Origin: Sinonovacula constricta
Taxonomy: Eukaryota > Mollusca > Bivalvia > Cardiida > Solecurtidae
DNA: 64,000 bases
Reading direction: 5' to 3'
Assembly (NCBI GenBank): GCA_007844125.1
Contig: CM017569.1
Location: forward strand, 10,921,686-10,985,685
The translations under genes were made by a program, and so were the position numbers. The notes beneath the pieces are model-generated. The model did not search any database, was not told the DNA's origin, and worked only from the letters and a program-made list of their open reading frames with translations. Shown here in pieces: positions 54,601 through 64,000 of the stretch (positions are counted from its first letter, which is position 1; each line of letters begins with the position of its first letter).

Positions 54601-57600
54601 CCATTGGCTGATAAGACCCGCTTCTCTAATCCTATAAGATTATTGTATGCATGTATTGAAGGGTAGTTGTTGGAAAATGTATGTGTGAGCATCTGAATAA
54701 AAGTGTAAACCATCCTTCAGGTCTTGTATTACCATCTCTTAAGGGTCTCAATGTATACAACAACAACATTACAATGATGATGTTGATGATAATGATGATA
54801 ATATCTAATAATAATTTACAGTAGGGATGATTGGGGAATTGATGAAACATGACAATTAATTTTCTCTAATTTTTAGGTGAGAAATGATGAACGTGACAAT
54901 GGATTAGAAGAGTCAATGATTAGAGGTCAGACAGTCACACCCAAAAATGTCAGCTGTCTAGACACGATAGAGTTCCAGCTGTTCCAGAATGTCCTGAAAT
55001 GTGCAGAGTTTCCTGTCCTAGGTGCCCCGGAACCACCCTCTGTACACACACCCTCTCCTGGGGGTCAGAGAGGGGCAGGAACCAATCAAAGGTTAGTCTG
55101 TGCTCACCTTCTCGGTATCAGAGAGGGATTGGGAACTTATCGAAGGTAGGTCTCTACACACACCCAAGAGGATCAGATAGGGGATAGGAACCAAGGTAAA
55201 GTAGGTCTCTACACTCCTCTTTCTGTTATGGTTAGGGAGAGGCAGGAACCAATCAGATTTGGGTCTGTATACAGCCAGTCCCCAGAGAGGCAGCATCCAA
55301 TTATGCCAGAATGAATGGAAAGGATTTGGCCCTTGTCATTGAAGACTCAGATATTTTAGGTGGAGAAAGACACCAGACTGGATAGAACCACTGGTGCATA
55401 AAAGGTCATCTGAATAACCTTCTTATGTTAAGTTTTTCCCCATCTGGTATGCAAACATACATAGTGAATAGTGCATGTTGAAAGGCAATTGAATTTAAAG
55501 TTGATGACTTACTGCTTGTTCACAGGGGCCCACTGTATTAAATCAGTTATATATATAATTTATATACAAAATTGTACAGTCAAGACAAATTGTTGGTATG
55601 TGAGTCAAATATACCACCTTTGGGGAAATATTATGCATTATTACATGAACTATAAATAGACGCAACACGATTGGTCACCCCCCCCAAAACAGTCGAGTCA
55701 ATAAATACAGATATTGACACGCTTTCGCTGATATTAACCGGTCTATTAATAGAATGCGAAATTGCGATCAATATTATGAGCGCGCATCTACAAAATTTCC
55801 TTGGAATTGTATGCATTGTGGGATACTCGTCCCAGATGAACAATATTCACAAAGTCAACAATGTCCCGTTTTGCAACAATTTCTGAAGAACAGTACAATA
55901 AATTGATAGAAGATAAAGATTCTAAATCGGCGAAACAGGCAACTAAAGTGGCCGTAAGTGTATTCAGGTCTTATCTGAAGGAAAAACATTTGCAAGATGA
56001 CTTTGAAAATTTTCCATTGGAACTATTTTCTTGCATTTAAGTTTAGATAATAATTAAAGAAATAAAAAACTATTTATAGTTCATGTAATAAAACAGTTAT
56101 TTACTTATTAGCTGGAAAATATGCTGTTGATATTGACCGCAAAAATCGTTATTTCATATTTCCCAGCTACTAAGTAAATAATTGTATAATACACATTTTC
56201 TTGAATGCATTTTTATTTTAGACATTGTTACACTTATTATTCCTTTTTCTTTCAGACAACACAAACTAGAATTATTTAAGCTTTCCAAACAGTCTGTCAC
56301 CCTTGCCCTTTTGCACAAATACCAGAGGAACATTACAGATGATATAGCCATGGTTCCCGTAGAAACACTGAGCCAATTACTGATGCGAGTGTTCCGACTC
56401 TCAGTAGATACATACAACACATACTTCGACTCAATAGCTAGAAGTATGGAAAAGAAATCTCCCCAAAAGGTACTTCAGACATTTAATACTGTTAGTTTCT
56501 GCATAGTAGGATTTTTGTTTGTTTCAGTATTTGTTTCACTAAATCTGCTTAGTGCTGCCTTCACTGCAATAGCAAATTGTGAACAGCATTACATGTTAGA
56601 ATGCCCATCCAAGCTATTGGTAACCTAACAATAAGGATCTAAGACCATCCATAAGGAAATCAATGAGGGGTTTACATTACATCTATCTTTCGTCTTTTTC
56701 ACCTTGAACATTTGTCAAGAAACCTGGCCCAATAATATTATGCTTACATCAGTTGAAACAAAGCATGGAATTTAATGTATAAACTAACCATAAGAAAAGA
56801 TTTACCTATCAGCTAAGGCAAACATTGTAGATCCAGATCAGCCTGCTCCTTGCTGGGAGCTGTTTTATCTGTTTTTACACTATTTGCTGTTAGTTAGCTT
56901 AGTCTCTAATTGTTAGTACACTAATCTTTACAAATAATATAATACATAATATTTAAATTTAATATGCCATTTCTCAAACTTTCAGCCTTTATCAAAGGAA
57001 ACTTACACAGGCTTTGCTCGCCTTTGATATTCCTGTATTCTGTTAAAGAGTAAGAGGCATATAAAAATGAACTAACACTGTATAACTTTCTTGTGATAAA
57101 GACTGAAGGGCTAAAGATTCAAGAAAATGGGATAATTCATTTATTTGTATGTAGTTCTCTTAAGGAAAATCTGTAATATATAGTACTTAAACAGAAAACG
57201 CAAGTATTTAGCATGGGTTTTTAACAAATGGCAGCATGATAGTGGTTCAAGTTTATGGAAGGCCCATTATACCAACCATTCTTGACTAAGAATTTCTCAT
57301 ATTATAAATTCAAGGACAATGTCTTTAAAAAAAAATTGTTTTACAATTTTCAGTTCAATTATCAATTATGCAATAACCTTACATTTACAATTAACTGTGG
57401 TATTTTGAGATGAGACTAACAATTGCTCAAATTAAAGATTCAAGGACAAAATCTTAAAAGCATTTTATAAAACAATTCTAATGTCATACATGTTACTTTA
57501 ACTGTACTATTGACTACTAATACTATTGTTTTCAATTTAATACTACGGTATCTAAATTTCATTTAGAAATTAATTCCCTGGATATAATACTTGTGGACTT

Positions 57601-58972
57601 TATGTGATGTAATGATTTTGGCTAAAGAATGGTTGGTAATTTTAAGATCTAATTGCTGGTATGAAAATTTTGGCTTGAGTTCAATGACTTTAACTTAAGC
57701 ATTGTTGGCAAAAACTGGCCCACTCTTTGTAAATCACACTTGCACTAAAAAAAAAGTATAGCAGACAGAAGAGAACATAATAGAACAGATTTTCTTTCTT
57801 ATATCTAGGCCACCAATTGAAACATATATGAGCTTTACTTGATTGTTTGCACATGTGTTTTCTGTTGTCATGTGTTCAGATTCTGGCCGAAGAGTTAGTG
57901 AGGCAGCTGATTGCTCTGGAGAACAACAACAACCCATTCTACAATCCTCGTTCATTTCAAGTAAGTCGGATTGTTAGTCCTGTGTAGTCGTTCTACAATC
58001 CTCGTTCATTTCAAGTTAGTCAGATTGTTAGTCCTGTGTAGTCCTTCTACAATCCTCGTTCATTTTAAGTTAGTCAGATTGTTAGTCTTGTGTAGTCGTT
58101 CTACAATCCTCGGTCATTTCAAGTTAGTCAGATTGTTAGTCTTGTGTAGTCATTCTACAATCCTCGGTCATTTCAAGTTAGTCAGATTGTTAGTCCTGTG
58201 TAGTCGTTCTACAATCCTCGGTCATTTCAAGTTAGTCAGATTGTTAGTCTTGTGTAGTCATTCTACCATCCTCGGTCATTTCAAGTTAGTCAGTTAGTTA
58301 GCTGTGTAGTCGTTCTACCATCCTCGGTCATTTCAAGTTAGTCAGATTGTTAGTCTTGTGTAGTCGTTCTACAATCCTCACTCATTTCAAGTAAGTCGGA
58401 TTGTTAGTCTTGTGTAGTCGTTCTACAATCCTCATTCATTTCAAGTAAGTCAGATTGTTAGTCCTGTTTAGTCGTTCTACAATCCTCATTCATTTCAAGT
58501 TAGTCAGATTGTTAGTCTTGTGTAGTCGTTCTACAATCCTCGGTCATTTCAAGTTAGTCAGATTGTTAGTCTTGTGTAGTCGTTCTACAATCCTCGGCCA
58601 TTTCAATTAAGTTGGAAAATCCCATCATGAAAAAATATCCAATTTTCTTGTTTTATTTTATATAAAATATTGATTCTAGCAAACTTATACACCAATTTAC
58701 AGTGTCCCACTGTATACACAGGCAGGTGCACGGATGACAAGTAAACCAGTGGCACAGCTATCACAGTAATGGCCGTATATAAATGGACATCATCTTTCAT
58801 GTTTATTTTGTCAGAAAAAAATTACAACCAAAGTGAAAATCCACAGAAACAAAAAAGTTTTGTTAATTCTCAAACAGTGACAAAAGTGTCTGTTAAACCT
58901 TAAACATGCATTCCCCTTCAAAAGAAAAATGCCTTCAATGCGAGTTGATGAGCTAGCTAATGTTGTGAAGAA

Positions 58973-59030
<58 letters not shown>

Positions 59031-60711
59031 TTAAAATTACACTGAGCAATTGGTTTGGAATAATATTGAAATAAATGACTAAACAAAATTAATTGTTGGT
59101 AGTATAATTTATTAATAAGTTATTCAATTTAAAAATATATTATATAAGTAATTCATATATGTGTTTTCCACATGCTGTAGCTGTATATTTTGATGAACTC
59201 AGGTGACCGATGCAAAGGCAAAACAGTAACATTCTTGCTCATGTAAACATACATCACTACTTGTATGCCCAGTACTATTTGCTTATTTAATAATTAGCTA
59301 TAGATTCAACAACACTGTGACTAAATATGTTTGAACAGAGACCATATATTTCACTTAATCGGTATTGCTCATAAAAATTTTTTACACTGATAATCAGAAA
59401 CTTCAAAACTTTAAGAATATCATGTTTTAAAATGAGTACTGTACATTGTCACTTGTTTTATGAAGGTAGAACAGCTGATCTCCGTACGTGGCACTTTGTC
59501 ATGGCAGTTGTAGAGATGTGTGTAAAGGGTCTTTGCTTACAGGGAAAATGTTCAGATAGCTAAAGAACCATATATTGCTGTTAGTATATAACAAAGGATT
59601 CTTTGTATGTTGAGTTCTTATCTTTGAATGATGTAAGGAAAAAAAGCAATATATTTCTTGATTTCTAGATTGAACTAAATAAAAAGGCATGTTTCTTACT
59701 TAGTTTAAAGAAGCTGTGGGTGGGTGAAACATCCACTCACCAGCTTGCTTAAGGGATAATAATTTTGTGTGAAATATTCCGAGGCCCAAAAGTTGCATGT
59801 AAAATGGTTCAAAATAGAAATCAGACAGCAAAAGTGCCTTTTAATCAACAGAATATAACCTAAGATGGCTTTTGCTCCGTTATACTTTCATATATGTTCC
59901 TCTGTGTATGCTTTAAGTCTTTTACTTTCAAAGCATGCAGATCTTCCAAAGATAGCATTCAATACTTTTTGACGTAGGCATTTTCTATATGTGGAAATGG
60001 GGACCTGTCACATATAGCCTGTCACGTGATACCTAAAAAATCAAGGATTTAGAAACTGGTCTATTAAATCATGAATTTTCCAAACAGAGATAGCATTTCT
60101 TTCAGCAGCCAACATTTTAAATTCATAATTATAATAAGACTCAGTTGGGTTTTTTATTTTGATAACATTGTAGGGAAAATAAAGCTTGTATTTGTACATA
60201 TTTGTGCTGGGAATTCATTTGTTAAACAGATTTGACATTGGTTTATTGATCACATTGTGGGAATTAACATTTGAAGATAACTTTTGCAACTTAGTGCTAG
60301 GGGTGAAAAATCAGTTTCCATCAGCTTAGACTTGTATCTAGCAAGGAGGGTTAAACTCTCAATGTTTTAAATACCCCATTATGATGTAGAGACCAATATA
60401 AACCTTGGATTGAATCAAATCATTAATGAAATCATTAATGAAAGCAAGCAACCTTGTAGCACATTTGTACTTTTGAAAATTTGTAATTTTACAATGCGTT
60501 TTAAAATTTAATAAAACAACAATAGAAAATATAGGATACTAAAGTTATATTAGGTCAGAAAAATAACTTATACAATGCAACTTACATCATCTTTTTACAG
60601 AACCGACTTGTGTATGACAAGTGGCAGCAGACAGAGCGGACCCAGATCACTGACCTGCTCAACAAGTTCTGGCACTACTCTCTCCCTCAGTTGGCTGACA
60701 GAACTGTACAG
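51616..60711 (+). CDS. Unidentified conserved-looking gene, seven internal exons, 3' end outside window
   Basis: Exons: 51616-51773, 54035-54082, 54376-54436, 54877-55091, 56256-56469, 57880-57960 and 60601-60711. All have AG acceptors and GT donors (GTTAGT, GTAAGT, GTATGT, GTTAGT, GTACTT, GTAAGT, GTAAAT), and all phases are compatible, giving about 296 residues. The protein is soluble and mostly helical, with no signal peptide or membrane segment. Recognisable stretches include QLESVLQIVTETEQILWNQG, LDTIEFQLFQNVLKCAEF, SIARSMEKKSPQK and VYDKWQQTERTQITDLLNKF. I could not assign a family. The first listed exon follows a TTTCTGTAG acceptor, so upstream exons are likely; a candidate lies at 42065. 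Three of the exons have had their 3' ends amplified into minisatellites. Introns carry a VNTR element and a recombinase fragment. Confidence 0.8.
52065..53570. mobile_element. TIR element with internal 146 bp VNTR
   Basis: The ends AGCTCACCTGAG (52065) and CATCAGGTGAGC (near 53540) are inverted. The right end continues into a small palindrome, AGGGCCATCATGGCCCT. Between them lie a CGTCCGT tract (52105-52160) and about nine tandem units of about 146 bp. Each unit carries GTGAACACACTAGAGGCCAC, CCAAACTTGGTCAGAATGTT and GGTCAAAAAGTAGGTCAC, and they decay toward the right. It sits in the intron after the 51616 exon. I recognise this general design from bivalve genomes. Confidence 0.8.
53580..54034. 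other. Intronic sequence without features
   Basis: T-rich intron between the VNTR element and the 48 nt exon at 54035. Nothing else is seen. Confidence 0.5.
55036..55290 (+). repeat. Exon-end/donor tandem duplication, about 4 units of 54-59 bp
   Basis: The last part of the exon 54877-55091 with its donor (GGGGCAGGAACCAATCAAAG|GTTAGT) is followed by three diverged copies with donor-like GTAGGTCTCT at 55146 and 55202 and GGGTCTGTAT at 55260. GGGAGAGGCAGGAACCAATC at about 55232 matches the exon best. Confidence 0.75.
55638..56091 (+). mobile_element. Small element with 22 bp TIRs containing a recombinase fragment
   Basis: TTATTACATGAACTATAAAT at 55638 and its inverse ATTTATAGTTCATGTAATAA ending at 56091 form 22 bp TIRs including the flanking AG/CT. 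Inside is a truncated ORF (55861-56040) related to Crypton-type recombinase N-termini. It lies in an intron of the plus-strand gene. Confidence 0.6.
55861..56040 (+). pseudogene. Truncated N-terminus of a DUF3504/Crypton-like tyrosine recombinase
   Basis: This is a 59-codon ORF beginning MSRFATISEEQYNKLIEDKD. It continues KSAKQATKVAVSVFRSYLKE and FENFPLEL before a stop. The pattern (F..ise.e...li..k.skstk.atk.av.vFr.yl.ek) matches the start of DUF3504-type proteins, the family of Crypton-derived recombinases in animals such as KIAA1958 and some ZMYM proteins. The catalytic part is absent, so this is a relic and not an active enzyme. The assignment is from motif memory. Confidence 0.55.
56095..56183. 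repeat. Short hairpin-forming inverted repeat
   Basis: AGTTATTTACTTATTAGCTG at 56095 pairs with CAGCTACTAAGTAAATAATT ending near 56182, with about 35 bp between. It directly follows the small TIR element. Confidence 0.7.
56640..57879. other. Intronic sequence
   Basis: Between the exons at 56256 and 57880. GATCCAGATCAGCCTGCTCC at about 56831 belongs to the dispersed repeat also seen near 17060 and 50100. Otherwise unremarkable. Confidence 0.5.
57937..58608 (+). repeat. 54 bp minisatellite made of exon end plus 5' splice site, about 12 units
   Basis: The unit TTCTACAATCCTCGTTCATT TCAA|GTAAGT... begins inside the exon 57880-57960 (57937) and includes its donor. Copies follow at 57991, 58045 and every 54 bp to about 58608. 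The first copy and those with donors at 58391 and 58445 keep GTAAGT; the others have GTTAGT. The 108-codon ORF here is a by-product. Confidence 0.95.
58609..60600. other. Intronic sequence with an AT microsatellite
   Basis: An (AT)n tract lies at 58972-59025. No ORF of note. The intron ends in CTTTTTACAG before the exon at 60601. Confidence 0.6.
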
Positions 60712-63700
60712 GTAAATATGACCTGCTTAACAAGTTCTGGCACTACTCTCTCCCTCAGTTGGCTGACAGAACTGTACAGGTAAATATGACCTGCTTAACA
60801 AGTTCTGGCACTACTCTCTCCCTCAGTTGGTTGACAGAACTGTACAGGTAAATATGACCTGCTTAACAAGTTCTGGCACTACTCTCTCCCTCAGTTGGCT
60901 GACAGAACTGTACAGGTAAATATGACCTGCTTAACAAGTTCTGGCACTACTCTCTCCCTTAGTTGGCTGACAGAACCGTACAGGTAAATATGACCTGCTT
61001 AACAAGTTCTGGCACTACTCTCTCCCTCAGTTTGCTGACAGAACTGTACAGGTAAATATGACCTGCTTAACAAGTTCTGGCACTACTCTCTCCCTCAGTT
61101 GGCTGACAGAACTGTACAGGTAAATATGACATGCTCAACAAGTTCTGGCACTTCTCTCTCCCTCAGTTGGCTGACAGAACTGTACAGGTAAATATGACCT
61201 GCTCAACAAGTTCTGGCACTACTCTCTCCCTCAGTTGGCTGACAGAACTGTACAGGTAAATATGACCTGCTCAACAAGTTCTGGCACTTCTCTCTCCCTC
61301 AGTTGGCTGACAGAACTGTACAGGTAAATATGACCTGCTCAACAAGTTCTGGCACTACTCTCTCCCTCAGTTGGCTGACAGAACTGTACAGGTAAATATG
61401 ACCTGCTTAACAAGTTCTGGCACTACTCTCTCCCTCAGTTGGCTGACAGAACTGTACAGGTAAATATGACCTGCTCAACAAGTTCTGGCACTACTCTCTC
61501 CCTCAGTTGGCTGACAGAACTGTACAGGTAAATATGACCTGCTTAACAAGTTCTGGCACTACTCTCTCCCTCAGTTGGCTGACAGAACTGTACAGGTAAA
61601 TATGACCTGCTTAACAAGTTCTGGCACTACTCTCTCCCTCAGTTGGTTGACAGAACTGTACAGGTAAATATGACCTGCTTAACAAGTTCTGGCACTACTC
61701 TCTCCCTCAGTTGGCTGACAGAACTGTACAGGTAAATATGACCTGCTTAACAAGTTCTGGCACTACTCTCTCCCTTAGTTGGCTGACAGAACCGTACAGG
61801 TAAATATGACCTGCTTAACAAGTTCTGGCACTACTCTCTCCCTCAGTTTGCTGACAGAACTGTACAGGTAAATATGACCTGCTTAACAAGTTCTGGCACT
61901 ACTCTCTCCCTCAGTTGGCTGACAGAACTGTACAGGTAAATATGATCTGCTCAACAAGTTCTGGCACTTCTCTCTCCCTCAGTTGTCTGACAGAACTGTA
62001 CAGGTAAATATGACCTGCTCAACAAGTTCTGGCACTACTCTCTCCCTCAGTTGGCTGACAGAACTGTACAGGTAAATATGACCTGCTTAACAAGTTCTGG
62101 CACTACTATCACCCTCAGTTGGCTGACAGAACTGTACAGGTAAATATGACCTGCTTAACAAGTTCTGGCACTACTATCACTCTCACTTGGCTGACAGAAC
62201 TGTACAGGTAAATATGACCTGCTTAACAAGTTCTGGCACTACTCTCTCCCTCAGTTGGCTGACAGAACTGTACAGGTAAATATGACCTGCTTAACAAGTT
62301 CTGGCACTACTCTCTCCCTCAGTTAGCTGACAGAACTGTACAGGTAAATACGACCTGCTTAACAAGTTCTGGCACTACTCTCTCCCTCAGTTTGCTGACA
62401 GAACTGTACAGGTAAATATGACCTGCTTAACAAGTTCTGGCACTACTCTCTCCCTCAGTTGGCTGACAGAACTGTACAGGTAAATATGACCTGCTCAACA
62501 AGTTCTGGCACTTCTCTCTCCCTCAGTTGGCTGACAGAACTGTACAGGTAAATATGACCTGCTTAACAAGTTCTGGCACTACTCTCTCCCTCAGTTTGCT
62601 GACAGAACTGTACAGGTAAATATGACCTGCTTAACAAGTTCTGGCACTACTCTCTCCCTCAGTTGGCTGACAGAACTGTACAGGTAAATATGACCTGCTT
62701 AACAAGTTCTGGCACTACTCTCTCCCTCAGTTGGCTGACAGAACTGTACAGGTAAATATGACCTGCTTAACAAGTTCTGGCACTACTCTCTCCCTCAGTT
62801 TGCTGACAGAACTGTACAGGTAAATATGACCTGCTTAACAAGTTCTGGCACTACTCTCTCCCTCAGTTTGCTGACAGAACTGTACAGGTAAATATGACCT
62901 GCTTAACAAGTTCTGGCACTACTCTCTCCCTCAGTTGGCTGACAGAACTGTACAGGTAAATATGGCCTGCTTAACAAGTTCTGGCACTACTCTCTCCCTC
63001 AGTTGGCTGACAGAACTGTACAGGTAAATATGACCTGCTTAACAAGTTCTGGCACTACTATCACCCTCAGTTGGTTGACAGAACTGTACAGGTAAATATG
63101 ACCTGCTTAACAAGTTCTGGCACTACTATCACCCTCACTTGGCTGACAGAACTGTACAGGTAAATATGACCTGCTTAACAAGTTCTGGCACTACTCTCTC
63201 CCTCAGTTGGCTGACAGAACTGTACAGGTAAATATGACCTGCTTAACAAGTTCTGGCACTACTCTCTCCCTCAGTTAGCTGACAGAACTGTACAGGTAAA
63301 TACGACCTGCTTAACAAGTTCTGGCACTACTCTCTCCCTCAGTTGGCTGACAGAACTGTACAGGTAAATACGACCTGCTTAACAAGTTCTGGCACTACTC
63401 TCTCCCTCAGTTGGCTGACAGACCTGTACAGGTAAATATGACCTGCTTAACAAGTTCTGGCACTACTGTCTCCCTCAGTTTGCTGACAGAACTGTACAGG
63501 TAAATATGACCTGCTTAACAAGTTCTGGCACTACTGTCTCCCTCAGTTTGCTGACAGAACTGTACAGGTAAATATGACCTGCTTAACAAGTTCTGGCACT
63601 ACTCTCTCCCTCAGTTTGCTGACAGACCTGTACAGGTAAATATGACCTGCTTAACAAGTTCTGGCACTACTGTCTCCCTCAGTTTGCTGACAGAACTGTA

Positions 63701-64000
63701 CAGGTAAATATGACCTGCTTAACAAGTTCTGGCACTACTATCACCCTCAGTTGGCTGACAGAACTGTACAGGTAAATATGACCTGCTTAACAAGTTCTGG
63801 CACTACTCTCTCCCTCAGTTGGCTGACAGAACTGTACAGGTAAATATGACCTGCTCAACAAGTTCTGGCACTACTCTCTCCCTCAGTTGGCTGACAGACC
63901 TGTACAGGTAAATATGATCTGCTTAACAAGTTCTGGCACTACTGTCTCCCTCAGTTGGCTGACAGAACTGTACAGGTAAATATGACCTGCTTAACAAGTT
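60652..64000 (+). repeat. 68 bp minisatellite made of exon end plus 5' splice site, about 49 units to window edge
   Basis: The unit starts GACCTGCTCAACAAGTTCTG inside the exon 60601-60711. It continues through CTCTCTCCCTCAG and TTGGCTGACAGAACTGTACAG to the donor GTAAATAT. It repeats every 68 bp to the end of the window, and units are highly similar. Variants include TTTGCTGAC, TTGGTTGAC, ACTATCACCCTC and ACTGTCTCC, and several variant blocks recur, showing higher-order duplication. Confidence 0.97.

Noticed and set aside
57971..58297. 108-codon ORF with an 18-residue repeat
   Set aside because: A by-product of the 54 bp exon-end minisatellite in the wrong frame.

Overview
The window reads as nuclear DNA from an animal, most likely a bivalve mollusc. 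It is AT-rich, its genes have short exons with GT-AG introns, and it holds many long minisatellites, tRNA-derived SINEs and TIR elements. One VNTR element, with termini reading AGCTCACCTGAG, resembles elements I associate with bivalves. The species cannot be named from the sequence alone.

Layout. 1-10.7 kb is non-coding: AT microsatellites, a three-unit tRNA-like tandem, a SINE with target-site duplications and a 1.7 kb fold-back element. 10.74-15.21 kb (minus strand) holds a complete five-exon gene for a secreted preproprotein of 341 residues, with a furin-type site and an IL-17-like cystine-knot domain. All its exon phases agree. 19.03-29.22 kb is a complete Ginger-type DNA transposon: about 204 bp TIRs starting TGTAGCG, and a 5 bp ATGGT duplication. 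It is inserted in a 51 bp minisatellite that resumes at 29.22 and runs to 32.17 kb. Its one recognisable gene (minus strand, two exons) encodes an integrase fused to an OTU-type cysteine protease domain and an F-box-like region. Nested in the transposon are two or more MITEs and a perfect 60 bp-arm hairpin.

35.98-39.28 kb is a 42 bp minisatellite and 43.19-48.26 kb a 27 bp minisatellite. The second grows out of a SINE and is flanked by two copies of one hAT-like MITE. 51.6-60.7 kb (plus strand) carries seven phase-consistent exons of a conserved-looking gene that I could not name. Its 5' end is uncertain and its 3' end lies beyond the window. In three of its exons the exon 3' end plus 5' splice site has been tandemly amplified into a minisatellite: about 4 units at 55.04 kb, about 12 units at 57.94 kb and about 49 units from 60.65 kb to the window edge. 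In the last array each 68 bp unit looks like a tiny intron followed by a 21 nt in-frame exon.

The two most notable systems are the integrase-OTU-F-box transposon, which may combine DNA integration with handling of ubiquitin, and the gene whose exon-intron junctions repeatedly turn into minisatellites.
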